Counted from the first letter of the stretch, positions 16,782 to 25,571 are shown. The stretch is DNA of 64,000 bases from Dysgonamonadaceae bacterium (GCA_031272085.1 JAISUN010000038.1:17227-81226), one strand, 5' to 3'. Program-made: numbers and translations. Notes: generated by a model from the sequence alone, not told the origin.

Positions 16782-16973
16782 ATGGCAATAGAAAAACAGC
16801 GCAGCAGTGCAATTAAACGTGAACGCGATATGTTGCTCGAAATGCTTCTGAAAAAGGCAGGTCTTAAATACAGCGAACTGGTTGATTTTACGACCAATGA
16901 ATGGGTTGCTACGCATACCGACCTTTTAAGTCCCGCCGAAAAAAAGCAATTCCAATTATTGAAACTTCAATGA
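16782..16973 (+). CDS. Small protein upstream of a PIN toxin, possible antitoxin
   Basis: 63 residues, highly charged and helical: MAIEKQRSSAIKRERDMLLEMLLKK, then EWVATHTDLLSPAEKKQ. No known antitoxin DNA-binding fold is recognisable. Its TGA overlaps the ATG of the PIN-domain gene (ATGA), the usual layout of type II antitoxin-toxin pairs with the antitoxin first. Base composition is AT-rich compared with the surrounding metabolic genes, which suits recent acquisition. The antitoxin role is inferred from position only. Confidence 0.65.
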   Translation: MAIEKQRSSAIKRERDMLLEMLLKKAGLKYSELVDFTTNEWVATHTDLLSPAEKKQFQLLKLQ

Positions 16974-17407
16974 GGGCAAAGCGAGTATTTATAGATACTA
17001 ACGTTTTGATTAAGTCATATACGGCAAAATATACTGGCGATTTGACTTGCGAAAAATGTATGAATTATCTTCTAAAACGGGAAGATACACAACTTTATAC
17101 AACCGTGCAAGCGATAATTGTGATGTTTTCCACATTGCAAAAAGCGAGAATAAATCGTCCTGCAATAGATAAAAAGCATATTATTGATTATTATCACAAA
17201 CTGTTGCCAAAGATAGAAGTGTTTAACTGTACAAAACAGGACATAGAAAATTCATTCAAGTTTCCGAGCGAAGATTTGGAAGACAATTTCCAGTATGCTG
17301 TTGGTCAGAAAGTAGATTGTATCTACTATGTTACTGAAAATAAGGCAGATTTCAGCGATTTTCCAAAGATTTTGATTGTTAATCCGAAAAAGCCTTATTT
17401 CCTGTAA
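16970..17407 (+). CDS. PIN-domain protein (VapC-like toxin candidate)
   Basis: 145 residues from the ATG at 16970; a longer in-frame reading back to 16901 is possible but would run inside the upstream gene. PIN signatures: RVFIDTNVLIKSY with the first catalytic Asp, and a C-terminal DLEDNFQYAVGQKVDCIYYVTENKADF carrying further acidic residues. The second conserved acidic position, expected in the TVQAIIVMFSTL segment, lacks Glu, so the metal site may be incomplete or of the subtype that uses another residue. PIN toxins are Mg-dependent RNases. Coupled to the small upstream protein by ATGA and followed by a strong terminator, so the pair is a self-contained module. Confidence 0.75.
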   Translation: MRAKRVFIDTNVLIKSYTAKYTGDLTCEKCMNYLLKREDTQLYTTVQAIIVMFSTLQKARINRPAIDKKHIIDYYHKLLPKIEVFNCTKQDIENSFKFPSEDLEDNFQYAVGQKVDCIYYVTENKADFSDFPKILIVNPKKPYFL

Positions 17408-17435
17408 ATAACGCTTTTTCTGCATAATACAAAAT

Positions 17436-17479
17436 AATCGCACAAACCAATAAAATTCAAAGGTTTGTGCGATTTTTTT
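17436..17479 (+). terminator. Strong intrinsic terminator after the PIN module
   Basis: 13-bp perfect stem AATCGCACAAACC / GGTTTGTGCGATT, 13-nt loop, followed by a run of seven T's. It ends the small protein/PIN transcript. Confidence 0.88.
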
Positions 17480-17714
17480 ATTAACAGTTCATATTATTTG
17501 ACGAAAAATGGTAGTTAGTTTAGTTATTAATTAGTTAGTTAGTTAGTTTTAATATAAGCGATGTGCGTACATCAAACAGGTTTAGCCAAAACCTTTTTTG
17601 TTTTATGCTGTGTGGCAGGCTGTTAAGCAATGCGCTTGGTTTTGTAGATGCCTGATAAATTTAGTTTTTAATAAAAAAAATATTTTATAGGCGGTTGAAA
17701 GGAAAAATTTTTTG
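17480..17714. other. Intergenic stretch with an AGTT microsatellite
   Basis: Non-coding gap between the PIN module terminator and the kbl promoter. It holds a (T)AGTT-type simple repeat at about 17511-17550 and a short GATGT-GCGT-ACATC inverted repeat near 17560. No gene or convincing structured RNA was seen. Confidence 0.6.
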
Positions 17715-17722
17715 TAACTTTG
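17715..17722 (+). promoter_or_regulatory. -7 promoter box of kbl-tdh
   Basis: TAACTTTG, consensus TAnnTTTG, 31 bases before the kbl ATG. Confidence 0.7.
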
Positions 17723-17745
17723 CATAATTTTAATTTCACACAGTT

Positions 17746-18942
17746 ATGATACCATATCAAAAATTTCAAAACTACTTAAATCAGGAACTTGACTCTATCC
17801 GCTCGGCGGGACTGTACAAGGACGAAAGAATCATAGCCTCCCCGCAATCATCGGTTATCAGGCTCGCTTCGGGAAAAGAAGTGCTGAACTTCTGCGCTAA
17901 CAACTACCTCGGACTTTCCGACCGGCAGGAACTTATCGACGCGGCTCAAAACGCGATGAGCAGCCGTGGTTACGGAATGTCGTCGGTGCGCTTTATATGC
18001 GGAACCCAGGATTTGCACAAGAAATTGGAGGCGGCAATCGCCCGTTTTTTCGGAACGGAAGACACGATTCTTTACGCTTCCTGCTTCGACGCTAACGGCG
18101 GGGTTTTTGAACCTCTGCTCGGCGAAGGCGACGCAATAATCTCGGACGCCCTAAACCACGCTTCAATCATCGACGGAGTGCGCCTTTGCAAGGCTGTACG
18201 CTATCGTTACGCCAACGCTTCCATGGAAGACCTCGAATCGCAGTTGCAGGCGGCGCAGGCACAACGTTTCCGGCTTATTGTTACCGACGGGGTTTTCTCG
18301 ATGGACGGAAATGTCGCTCCCCTCGACCAAATCCATCGTTTAGCCGAAAAATATGATGCAATGGTTATGGTCGATGAATCGCACTCGGCCGGCGTAGTCG
18401 GCAAAACAGGACGCGGAACTACCGAACTTTACGACCTGAAAGGCAAAGTAGATATTCTGACCGGAACGCTCGGAAAGGCTTTCGGCGGCGCAATCGGCGG
18501 CTTCACTACCGGACGCAGGGAAATTATCGACATTCTGCGCCAGCGTTCGCGTCCCTATCTTTTCTCTAATTCTATTCCGCCTTCGGTTGCCGGAGCGGGA
18601 ATTGCGGCATTTGAACTGCTCGAAAATTCCAACGAACTGCAAGACCGCCTGCACGAAAATGCAGCATATTTTACCGGAAAAATGATAGAGGCCGGTTTTG
18701 ACATAAAACCCACACAGTCGGCAATTTGCGCTGTAATGCTTTACGACGCCCGCCTGTCGCAGGAAATGGCGGCAAAACTGCTTGACGAGGGCATTTACGT
18801 TACCGGATTTTATTATCCTGTCGTCCCGAAAGGACAGGCCAGAATCCGCGTGCAACTTTCGGCTGCCCACAAACGCGAGCATCTCGACAAGTGCATCGCC
18901 GCATTTGCAAAAACAGGAAAAGAACTTGGAGTATTAAAGTAA
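17746..18942 (+). CDS. kbl: Glycine C-acetyltransferase (2-amino-3-ketobutyrate CoA ligase)
   Basis: 398 residues, the usual length for this alpha-oxoamine synthase. It is a PLP enzyme converting 2-amino-3-oxobutanoate plus CoA to glycine and acetyl-CoA. Visible motifs: LNFCANNYLGLS, SDALNHASIIDG, MVMVDESHSAGVVGKTGRGTTE, and the PLP lysine in LTGTLGKAFGGAIGGF. It is followed after 6 bases by tdh, whose product is its substrate; this pairing fixes the assignment against the related serine palmitoyltransferase and BioF enzymes. Confidence 0.95.
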   Translation: MIPYQKFQNYLNQELDSIRSAGLYKDERIIASPQSSVIRLASGKEVLNFCANNYLGLSDRQELIDAAQNAMSSRGYGMSSVRFICGTQDLHKKLEAAIARFFGTEDTILYASCFDANGGVFEPLLGEGDAIISDALNHASIIDGVRLCKAVRYRYANASMEDLESQLQAAQAQRFRLIVTDGVFSMDGNVAPLDQIHRLAEKYDAMVMVDESHSAGVVGKTGRGTTELYDLKGKVDILTGTLGKAFGGAIGGFTTGRREIIDILRQRSRPYLFSNSIPPSVAGAGIAAFELLENSNELQDRLHENAAYFTGKMIEAGFDIKPTQSAICAVMLYDARLSQEMAAKLLDEGIYVTGFYYPVVPKGQARIRVQLSAAHKREHLDKCIAAFAKTGKELGVLK

Positions 18943-18948
18943 TTGATA

Positions 18949-19971
18949 ATGAAAGCATTAGTAAAAAAATACAACGAAAAAGGAATTTGGCTCGAAGATG
19001 TTCCAATGCCAGAAATGGGCGCCGACGATGTGTTGATAAAAATCAAGAAAAACGCAATCTGCGGAACCGACCTTCACATCTACGAATGGAACCAGTGGGC
19101 GAAAGATACGATAAAAACCCCGATGACGATAGGCCACGAATACGTAGGCGAAATCGTAGATAAGGGAGCAAACGTTCATCATCTCGAAATCGGACAGCGG
19201 GTTACGGGCGAAGGCCATACCTACTGCGGACACTGCCGCAACTGCCGGCGCGGAAAACTCCACGTCTGCGAAAATTCAATAGGCGTGGGCGTAAACCGCG
19301 ACGGAGCAATGGCAGAATACCTGTCGCTTCCTGCTACTAACGTCATCACGCTCGACCCCCGCATTTCGGACGACATTGCCGCAATTATGGACCCCTTCGG
19401 AAATGCTACTCACACCGCATTTTCATTTCCCCTGCTCGGCGAGGACGTTCTGATTACCGGAGCCGGACTGATAGGTTCGATTGCAACAGCCATAACCCGC
19501 TTTGCGGGAGCGCGTTACGTAGTAGTTACCGACGTGAACGACTACCGCCTTGAACTCGCAAAGAAAATGGGCGCAACGCTGACCGTCAATCCCGCCAAAG
19601 GCGAGAAAGTCGCCGATGCAATGCACCAACTGAATATCAAGGGATTCGACGTAGGCCTCGAAATGTCGGGCGCTCCGCAGGCTTTCAACGAGATGCTCGA
19701 TTCGATGTACAACGGTTCCTGCGTATCCCTGCTCGGAATTTTGCCCGACGGAGCCGGAATTAATTGGAGCAAAGTGATTTTCAAAGCGCTGACGCTGCAA
19801 GGCATTTACGGCCGCCAGATGTGGGAAACTTGGTACAAGATGCAGCAGATGCTGATTGCCGGAATCGACATTTCGCCAATCATCACGCACCGCTTCCCGA
19901 TAGCCGATTTCCAGAAAGGCTTCGATGCAATGGAAAGCGGAAATTGCGGAAAAGTGCTGCTGGAATGGTAA
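18949..19971 (+). CDS. tdh: L-threonine 3-dehydrogenase (zinc-dependent)
   Basis: 340 residues from the ATG at 18949; an in-frame TTG two codons earlier is less likely. It is a medium-chain dehydrogenase oxidising threonine with NAD+ to 2-amino-3-oxobutanoate. The catalytic zinc Cys is in [12 protein letters not shown], then GHEYVGEI. The structural zinc is bound by [15 protein letters not shown]. The Rossmann glycine motif is [11 protein letters not shown]. It works with kbl to convert threonine to glycine and acetyl-CoA. Confidence 0.96.
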   Translation: MKALVKKYNEKGIWLEDVPMPEMGADDVLIKIKKNAICGTDLHIYEWNQWAKDTIKTPMTIGHEYVGEIVDKGANVHHLEIGQRVTGEGHTYCGHCRNCRRGKLHVCENSIGVGVNRDGAMAEYLSLPATNVITLDPRISDDIAAIMDPFGNATHTAFSFPLLGEDVLITGAGLIGSIATAITRFAGARYVVVTDVNDYRLELAKKMGATLTVNPAKGEKVADAMHQLNIKGFDVGLEMSGAPQAFNEMLDSMYNGSCVSLLGILPDGAGINWSKVIFKALTLQGIYGRQMWETWYKMQQMLIAGIDISPIITHRFPIADFQKGFDAMESGNCGKVLLEW

Positions 19972-19987
19972 TTTGCGGTAGAAAACC

Positions 19988-21412
19988 TTATTTCCCGTTC
20001 ATAATCTCATATTCAGCCTGTTTCACGCGATAGGCGGAAACGGCTTCGGTATATTGGTCGCGGCTCTGTTGAAGCAGGTTTTGCGCTTCGAGCAGGTCGG
20101 ACAGGGTGGTTACGCCGGCATTGTAGTTGTCGCGGTTGATTTTCAGGTTTTCTTCGGCTGAGGCGATGGATTTTTTGGCGAGCAGGATTTGCCGGTAAGC
20201 CTCGTTGAGTTCGTTGCCGACCTGCTGCATTTGCAGGCGCAGCAAATCCGACTGTTCGCGCCGGGTATTTTCGGCTTTCAGAACTTCGAGTTTTTTGCGC
20301 TTTATGGCGTGCGAGCCGCCCCACCAGTCCGAAATCGGCACGGAAACGGTCGCAAACAGCATCCCGAAATCGTTTTTCATTCCGTCAGCCTTGTTCCAGT
20401 CGAAGCGCATAAAGTTGTAACCGGCTCCGACAGCGATTGTCGGCAGGTTTTTGCCGATTTCCATCTTTTGCTGCAAACGGGCTACTTCTACCGATTTTTC
20501 CAAAAGTTGGTATTCGGGACGGTTTTCAACGTTGCCTTGTAAACTTGGAAAGTTTTCAAAACTTTCCAAGTTTGGATTCTCAACATCAAAATCATAATTA
20601 TCCAGCCCGATATGCAGCGCCAGCGCCATTTTCAGGATTTGCAGCCCGTTTTGGGCTTTCAGGCGGCCGCTTTCGAGGCGGTTTTGTTCGAGTTCTACGC
20701 GCAGGAGGTCGTTGCGGGTGGTCAAGCCGGCATCGACAGCCGCTTTCACGTCCGAAAGGATTCGGTCGAGCATAACTGCCGAATTATCAATGGTTTTCAT
20801 TTTCTCTTTCAGAGAAACGATTTGCCAGAAATAGCGTTCGGTAGCGAGCAGAACCTCGTTTTCGGACATCTGTTTTTGCAGTCGGCTGACTTCGGCTCCT
20901 GCCTTTGCGAGGCGGTTTCCGTTGATGATTTGTCCGCCGACGAAAATGGGTTGCGTCGCCATAATCCCGCCCACGTAGCCGTTTTTCAGCATTTCAATTT
21001 TTTGAGGTTGAGCCAAACTTTGCTGCAAACCTTGCAGAGCGGCAGGGTCAATCGGCGCTCCCTGCTGCATCAGCCAGACGATTAGGGGCGTCATCCCCTC
21101 CATCATCGGTTGCAGGGTTGCCGACAAATCAATGTCCATCGAGATGAGCGGGTTGTTTGCCGCAAAACCCATTCCGGTGCCGCTAATCGACGGAAAATAT
21201 TTCGTAAATGCCTCTTTCTTTTGCTGTTCGGCAATTTTGACCGACAAATCGGCATTCTGCATTTCGGCATTGTTTTTCAACGCCATCGCTTTGCACTGTT
21301 CCAATGTCAGAACCTGTTGTGCATTGCCGGATAACACGTTAAGCACATTTAGCACGCAGATGACGCAGATAATACGCAGATTTTCGCAGATTTTTATATT
21401 TGATTTTGACAT
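19988..21412 (-). CDS. TolC-family outer-membrane efflux channel
   Basis: 474 residues. OEP-family repeats are visible: LTLEQCKAMALKNNAEMQNADLSVKIAEQQKKEAFTKYFPSISG near the N-terminus, ATERYFWQIVSLKEKMK, LLRVELEQNRLESGRLKAQNGL, and near the end NRDNYNAGVTTLSDLLEAQNLLQQSRDQYTEAVSAYRVKQAEYE. It is the last gene of the RND operon and would form the outer-membrane exit duct. Two oddities: the signal-peptide region (about residues 6-24) is encoded by CGCAGAT tandem repeats, and a 33-bp palindrome lies in frame at about residues 281-291, between two helical segments. Confidence 0.9.
   Translation of the reverse strand: MSKSNIKICENLRIICVICVLNVLNVLSGNAQQVLTLEQCKAMALKNNAEMQNADLSVKIAEQQKKEAFTKYFPSISGTGMGFAANNPLISMDIDLSATLQPMMEGMTPLIVWLMQQGAPIDPAALQGLQQSLAQPQKIEMLKNGYVGGIMATQPIFVGGQIINGNRLAKAGAEVSRLQKQMSENEVLLATERYFWQIVSLKEKMKTIDNSAVMLDRILSDVKAAVDAGLTTRNDLLRVELEQNRLESGRLKAQNGLQILKMALALHIGLDNYDFDVENPNLESFENFPSLQGNVENRPEYQLLEKSVEVARLQQKMEIGKNLPTIAVGAGYNFMRFDWNKADGMKNDFGMLFATVSVPISDWWGGSHAIKRKKLEVLKAENTRREQSDLLRLQMQQVGNELNEAYRQILLAKKSIASAEENLKINRDNYNAGVTTLSDLLEAQNLLQQSRDQYTEAVSAYRVKQAEYEIMNGK
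20541..20573. repeat. 33-bp nested palindrome, copy B (in frame inside the TolC-like gene)
   Basis: Same 6-3-6 / 3 / 6-3-6 design: arm AAACTT-GGA-AAGTTT, spacer TCA, then the exact complement AAACTT-TCC-AAGTTT. On the coding strand it encodes about 11 residues (NLESFENFPSL). A length of 33 bp keeps the reading frame. Confidence 0.88.
21355..21391. repeat. Four CGCAGAT repeats forming the signal peptide of the TolC-like protein
   Basis: CGCAGAT occurs at 21355, 21364, 21375 and 21385 (spacing 9-11 bases). Read on the minus strand (ATCTGCG) it encodes the hydrophobic stretch around ENLRIICVICVLNVL. Arrays of this heptamer are a widespread simple-repeat type in Bacteroidota. Confidence 0.75.
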
Positions 21413-21427
21413 ATTCTTTTAATTTTT

Positions 21428-21462
21428 AATTTTCAATTCTCAATTTTCAATTCTCAATTCTC
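21428..21462. repeat. 14-bp tandem repeat between pump and channel genes
   Basis: AATTTTCAATTCTC occurs at 21428-21441 and 21442-21455, followed by a shortened copy AATTCTC at 21456-21462. It fills most of the 41-base gap between the RND pump and TolC-like genes and supplies the last codons and stop of the pump gene. Confidence 0.75.
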
Positions 21463-24400
21463 TTTATAAATCAACCAATAAACCACCGGCATAACGGTAA
21501 CAATCAGCAACATTGTAATCAGCGTTCCGAAGAAGATGATTGCCGCCATTCCCGCCCACATCGGGCTTGCGCTGATAAGCATAGGCAGCACGCCCATCGA
21601 AGCGCAGGCGGAGGTCAGGAATATCGGGCGCATTCGGCGTTTTCCCGCGTCGAAAGCGGCTTGCCGGACGCTCTCGCCCCGCGTAAAGCGCAGAAAATCA
21701 ATGTAATCGTACATAATTATCCCGTTACGGATGATGATGCCGACCAAAGCGATAATTCCCAGAATGGCAAATGCGCTGAAATCAATTCCCAGAATCCAGA
21801 CGCCGAATGCCGCCCCGAAAATGCTTAACGCCGAGGCAAGCATTATCGTGATTGCCATTTTTATGTTCCGGAAATGGAAAAGCAGGATGAAAAACATCAT
21901 AATGAACGAGATAACCATTCCCAGATACATCGGCGACATTGTTTCGTCCTCAAACTCTTCCAGCCCGCCGAATTGACATTCCACGCCGGCAGGTAAAGAG
22001 GGAATAATCTGCGTCTTCACGAATTTTTGCGCTTTTGCAAAAACTTTGTTGGCATATTCGCCGCGTTTAACGTCGGCAAGTACGCTCAATGTGCGGATTC
22101 CGTTGCGGTGGGTAATTACGCTTTCGTTCCATTCGGGCGAGATTTTTCCGATTTGCCGCAAGGGAACGGATGCTCCGAGCAAACCGGAAATTTGCACGTT
22201 TTCCAAGTCGCTGTCGGCATCCGGTTTCAAATACACCGGAACATCGTAATTATCTTCCCACAAATCGCTGATTTTCATTCCGGTAAGTCCCGAAGCAATG
22301 CCGAGGGAAACCAGAGTTTTGTTGATTCCCAAACGCGAAGTTTCGTCGAGGTCGAGGTCGATTTTCACGCCCTGCACCGGCGAATCGAAACTTGTCCGCA
22401 CCCACAGACACTCTTCGAGCGATTGCAGGTATGCGCTGATTTTTTCGGATTGCGTTTTCAGGCTGTCGATGTCTTCGCCGATAAGACGGATTTCTATCGG
22501 CGCATCAACTGCCTGAAAGTCAAGTTGCTTGAAGCGGACGTATGCTTCCGGGAAATAAAATGCGTATTTATTCGTATAATCGTCTAACATTTCTATTGTA
22601 GCCTTGTTGGAAACGGTGTTTACGATAAACTGTCCGTAGGCTTTCGACGGCATATTGGGCGCATAAACCACGTTGAAACGCGGCGAACTTGTGCCGATAA
22701 ACGCCGAAACGGAGCGGACTCGCTCGTCGGAACGCAAAATATTTTCCATACTGTCGCAAATGGCGGCTGTCTTTTCGAGCGGACTGCCTTGCGGAAGATA
22801 AATTTCGACGGCAAACTGGTCGCGCTCGGCAATCGGCATCATCCGCTGCGGAATATTTATGAAAATCAGTGCGCCGAGAAGCACGCTCGCAAATGCAATG
22901 GCTATTGTGGTTTTCGGATAATTGAAAACCTTTTCCAACAGCCATTCGTAGGATGATTGGACGTAATCGAGGATGGAACGATTAGAAATTCCATTTCTCG
23001 AAGAAATGGAATTTCTTAAACCTTTCTTTATAAAAAAATATTGAATAATAGGAATCAACAACATCGCCACAATGAGCGAAATTGTAAGCGTGATGCCGAT
23101 TGTCCAAGGAAAATGTATCAGAAAATCGTGAATTGTGCCTTTTGTAACAAAAAGCAGCGGAAAAAACGTGATGCTGATAGCCAGCGTCGCCGAAAGAATG
23201 GATTTGAAATATTCCTGCGCACTGCGGATTGTCGAATCCCAGCGGTCTTTGCCGCTGTCTAACTTATCGATGTAACTGTCCACTACCACGATGGAATTAT
23301 CGACAATCATTCCCAAAACCACAATCAAACCGGCTAACGTAATCATATTCAACGGAATACCGGCTGCAAGCATAACTGCAAGCGTTATCGCTATCGTAAT
23401 CGGAATCGAAGTTGCAGCCACCGCAGCCACGCGGAAAGGCAGCAAAATCATAGTTACAATAATCACGGCAAGGACGGCGATAAGCAATTCGACCAAAAAA
23501 TGAGAAATTGATTCGCCGACTATTTTCGGCTGGTCAACAATGCGGTCGATGTTCACGCTTTTGGGCAGTTCCGATTTGTATTTTTCCAGAACCTCGCTGA
23601 CTTCTTTCCCGAATGCGACAATGTTTGCCGAGGGATTTACCTCGACCGAAAGCAGTACGCAACGCCGCCCGTTGTAAGTAATATAACTGTCGGCTTTCGG
23701 ATATTCGCGCACCACGCGCCCGACGTCCTTCACGCGCACCACATCGCCCGCCGGCGACGAGAAAGTTATTTGGTCGGCTATTTCCTGCTCGCTGCGGAAA
23801 CTTTCGGCAATATGTATCGGCGCAATGTTTTGGCTGTTTTCGAGGGAGCCGCTCGTGGTGGTAAATCCCTGCGCAAACAGGTTAGCCATCAGCATTTTGG
23901 GTCCAATGCGGTAAGCCGAAAGTTTTTCGTTGTCGATATAAATTGTAATCTGCTCCTTTTGCGAACCGAAACGCTGTACATTGGCAACGGTCGGCACGCA
24001 GCGCAGACGGTCTTCCAGATGGTCGGCGTAGTCGTCGAGTTCGCGGTAAGTCTTGTCGTCGGCTTCTATCGTAACCAAAAGCGAAGAAACGTCGCCGAAA
24101 TTATCATTTGCAATCACAGCCAGAACGCCCGACGGAAGCGAGGATTTGAACTGCGTCAAACCGTGTTTTATCTTGCTCCAAACAACGTTTTTATCTTTCA
24201 CGTTATCGGCAAGTTCCACAAAAATATAGCAAATTCCCTCTTCCGATTTCGAGGTGGTTTTGACGCGCTTCACTTCGGAATATGTAAACAGGTATCGTTC
24301 AAGCGGTTTGGTCATCTGCTCCTCCACCATCTTGGAACTTGCGCCCGGATAAACTCCGACTACAACTCCTTGACGGATAGTGTATTCCGGCATTTCCTGC

Positions 24401-24510
24401 TTCGGCATTACCACCAGCGAGTAGATTCCCGCAATGAACAGCGCAGCCGTCAGCAAAATAATGATTTGCCGGTTGTGCATCGCCCATTCGATGATTTTAT
24501 TGTTCTTCAT
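21454..24510 (-). CDS. RND-family multidrug/solute efflux pump, inner-membrane subunit
   Basis: About 1018 residues from the ATG at 24510, 2 bases past the adaptor stop; an in-frame TTG at 24516 overlapping that stop is an alternative. AcrB/MexB-like layout with 12 membrane helices and two large periplasmic loops: TM1 near residue 12-32, then PEYTIRQGVVVGVYPGASSKMVEEQMTKPLE, and TM4 with GMIVDNSIVVVDSYIDK carrying the proton-relay Asp pair. It exports substrates by proton antiport together with the adaptor and channel encoded on either side. A 33-bp palindrome at 22984 encodes an 11-residue insert in the linker between the two halves. Confidence 0.92.
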   Translation of the reverse strand: MKNNKIIEWAMHNRQIIILLTAALFIAGIYSLVVMPKQEMPEYTIRQGVVVGVYPGASSKMVEEQMTKPLERYLFTYSEVKRVKTTSKSEEGICYIFVELADNVKDKNVVWSKIKHGLTQFKSSLPSGVLAVIANDNFGDVSSLLVTIEADDKTYRELDDYADHLEDRLRCVPTVANVQRFGSQKEQITIYIDNEKLSAYRIGPKMLMANLFAQGFTTTSGSLENSQNIAPIHIAESFRSEQEIADQITFSSPAGDVVRVKDVGRVVREYPKADSYITYNGRRCVLLSVEVNPSANIVAFGKEVSEVLEKYKSELPKSVNIDRIVDQPKIVGESISHFLVELLIAVLAVIIVTMILLPFRVAAVAATSIPITIAITLAVMLAAGIPLNMITLAGLIVVLGMIVDNSIVVVDSYIDKLDSGKDRWDSTIRSAQEYFKSILSATLAISITFFPLLFVTKGTIHDFLIHFPWTIGITLTISLIVAMLLIPIIQYFFIKKGLRNSISSRNGISNRSILDYVQSSYEWLLEKVFNYPKTTIAIAFASVLLGALIFINIPQRMMPIAERDQFAVEIYLPQGSPLEKTAAICDSMENILRSDERVRSVSAFIGTSSPRFNVVYAPNMPSKAYGQFIVNTVSNKATIEMLDDYTNKYAFYFPEAYVRFKQLDFQAVDAPIEIRLIGEDIDSLKTQSEKISAYLQSLEECLWVRTSFDSPVQGVKIDLDLDETSRLGINKTLVSLGIASGLTGMKISDLWEDNYDVPVYLKPDADSDLENVQISGLLGASVPLRQIGKISPEWNESVITHRNGIRTLSVLADVKRGEYANKVFAKAQKFVKTQIIPSLPAGVECQFGGLEEFEDETMSPMYLGMVISFIMMFFILLFHFRNIKMAITIMLASALSIFGAAFGVWILGIDFSAFAILGIIALVGIIIRNGIIMYDYIDFLRFTRGESVRQAAFDAGKRRMRPIFLTSACASMGVLPMLISASPMWAGMAAIIFFGTLITMLLIVTVMPVVYWLIYKEN
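22984..23016. repeat. 33-bp nested palindrome, copy C (in frame inside the RND pump gene)
   Basis: Arm AGAAAT-TCC-ATTTCT, spacer CGA, then the exact complement AGAAAT-GGA-ATTTCT. It encodes about RNSISSRNGIS in the cytoplasmic linker between the N- and C-terminal halves of the pump, a site that can tolerate additions. Confidence 0.88.
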
Positions 24511-24512
24511 TT

Positions 24513-25544
24513 TCAATTTTCAATTAAAATATGAGTACCTTCGCTGATTTTCTGAAACCCCTCGACAATGATTTTGTCGCCGGCAGAAAGCCCTTCGGAA
24601 ACGATAATCCCGCTGTTGGTCAAGCCGCCGACTGTTACAAATTGCCGGCGGGCGGTATCGCCGTCAGCAAGCCAGACATAACGTTTGTCGTCGGGCGAAA
24701 TACGGATTGCGCGGTTGGGAACAACGATTTCCGATTGTACAGACGCGGTATGCCGCATCTCTACCTTGCAAACCATTCCGGGCAGCAGGTTTTGTTGATT
24801 ATCTATTCTGATTTTCACGTCGTAAGTGTGCGAAATAGCGTCTGCCGCCACGCCTTTCGTATCAATTTTCCCCGAAAAAACAGCGTCGTCGAGCGCGGGA
24901 ACAACAATAGTAGCCGCCTGACCTTCCGCAATGCCGCCGATTTCATTTTCGGGAACGGAAATTTTAACATTAACCTTATCGACAGCCAAAAGTTTGAACG
25001 CCGGAACGCTCGGCATCACGTTTGCGCCTGCTTCGATGCTGCGCGAAGCAATCACGCCGTCGCGCGGAGCGTATAAACGGCAGTCGTCGAGCGACTTTTT
25101 GGTTATTGCAACCATCGATTTTGCCTGCTGCAAACCGGCTTCCACTTCGGCATATTTAATGTCGGGCAGGCTGCCGTTTTCGTGAACTTTCGTCAGGCGG
25201 TCGTAAGCGTCCTGCGCCTGCACGAGTTTCGCTTTCGCGGCTTCGTAAGCGTTTTGCGCAGTTGCCGGATTAAGCGTAGCGAGCAACTGACCCTTGCGGA
25301 CGCGCTGCCCTTCCGACGCCAAAACCTGCTGAACCGTTCCCATATCCGAAAACGAGAGCGCAACGGCAGCCGATTCCTCGACCGTGCCAACATAAGTCCG
25401 CGCCGCCGACGAAGACGAGGCGGCAACTTCCATAATTTTCACAGGAATAATTTTGTCCTGATTCCCTGCTTCCTTTTTCTTGGAACAGGCGGCAGCCAAA
25501 CACGCTGCCAACAGGACAGTGCATAATTTTAAACAATCTTTCAT
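24513..25544 (-). CDS. RND efflux periplasmic adaptor subunit (membrane fusion protein)
   Basis: 343 residues with a lipoprotein signal peptide (LLAACLAAACSKKKEAG, lipobox Cys about residue 20). HlyD/AcrA pattern: SFSDMGTVQQVLASEGQRVRKGQLLATLNPATAQNAYEAAKAKLVQAQ (lipoyl and hairpin start), then YAPRDGVIASRSIEAGANV (second lipoyl half) and a beta-barrel with LLPGMVCKVEMR. It bridges the pump and the TolC-like channel in the periplasm. First gene of the operon, transcribed from a clear -7 box and divergent from an AraC gene. Confidence 0.93.
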   Translation of the reverse strand: MKDCLKLCTVLLAACLAAACSKKKEAGNQDKIIPVKIMEVAASSSSAARTYVGTVEESAAVALSFSDMGTVQQVLASEGQRVRKGQLLATLNPATAQNAYEAAKAKLVQAQDAYDRLTKVHENGSLPDIKYAEVEAGLQQAKSMVAITKKSLDDCRLYAPRDGVIASRSIEAGANVMPSVPAFKLLAVDKVNVKISVPENEIGGIAEGQAATIVVPALDDAVFSGKIDTKGVAADAISHTYDVKIRIDNQQNLLPGMVCKVEMRHTASVQSEIVVPNRAIRISPDDKRYVWLADGDTARRQFVTVGGLTNSGIIVSEGLSAGDKIIVEGFQKISEGTHILIEN

Positions 25545-25563
25545 ATATCAATAATTTTTGCTG

Positions 25564-25571
25564 CAAAGGTA
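25564..25571 (-). promoter_or_regulatory. -7 promoter box of the efflux operon
   Basis: Minus strand TACCTTTG, consensus TAnnTTTG, 20 bases before the adaptor ATG. Confidence 0.7.
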
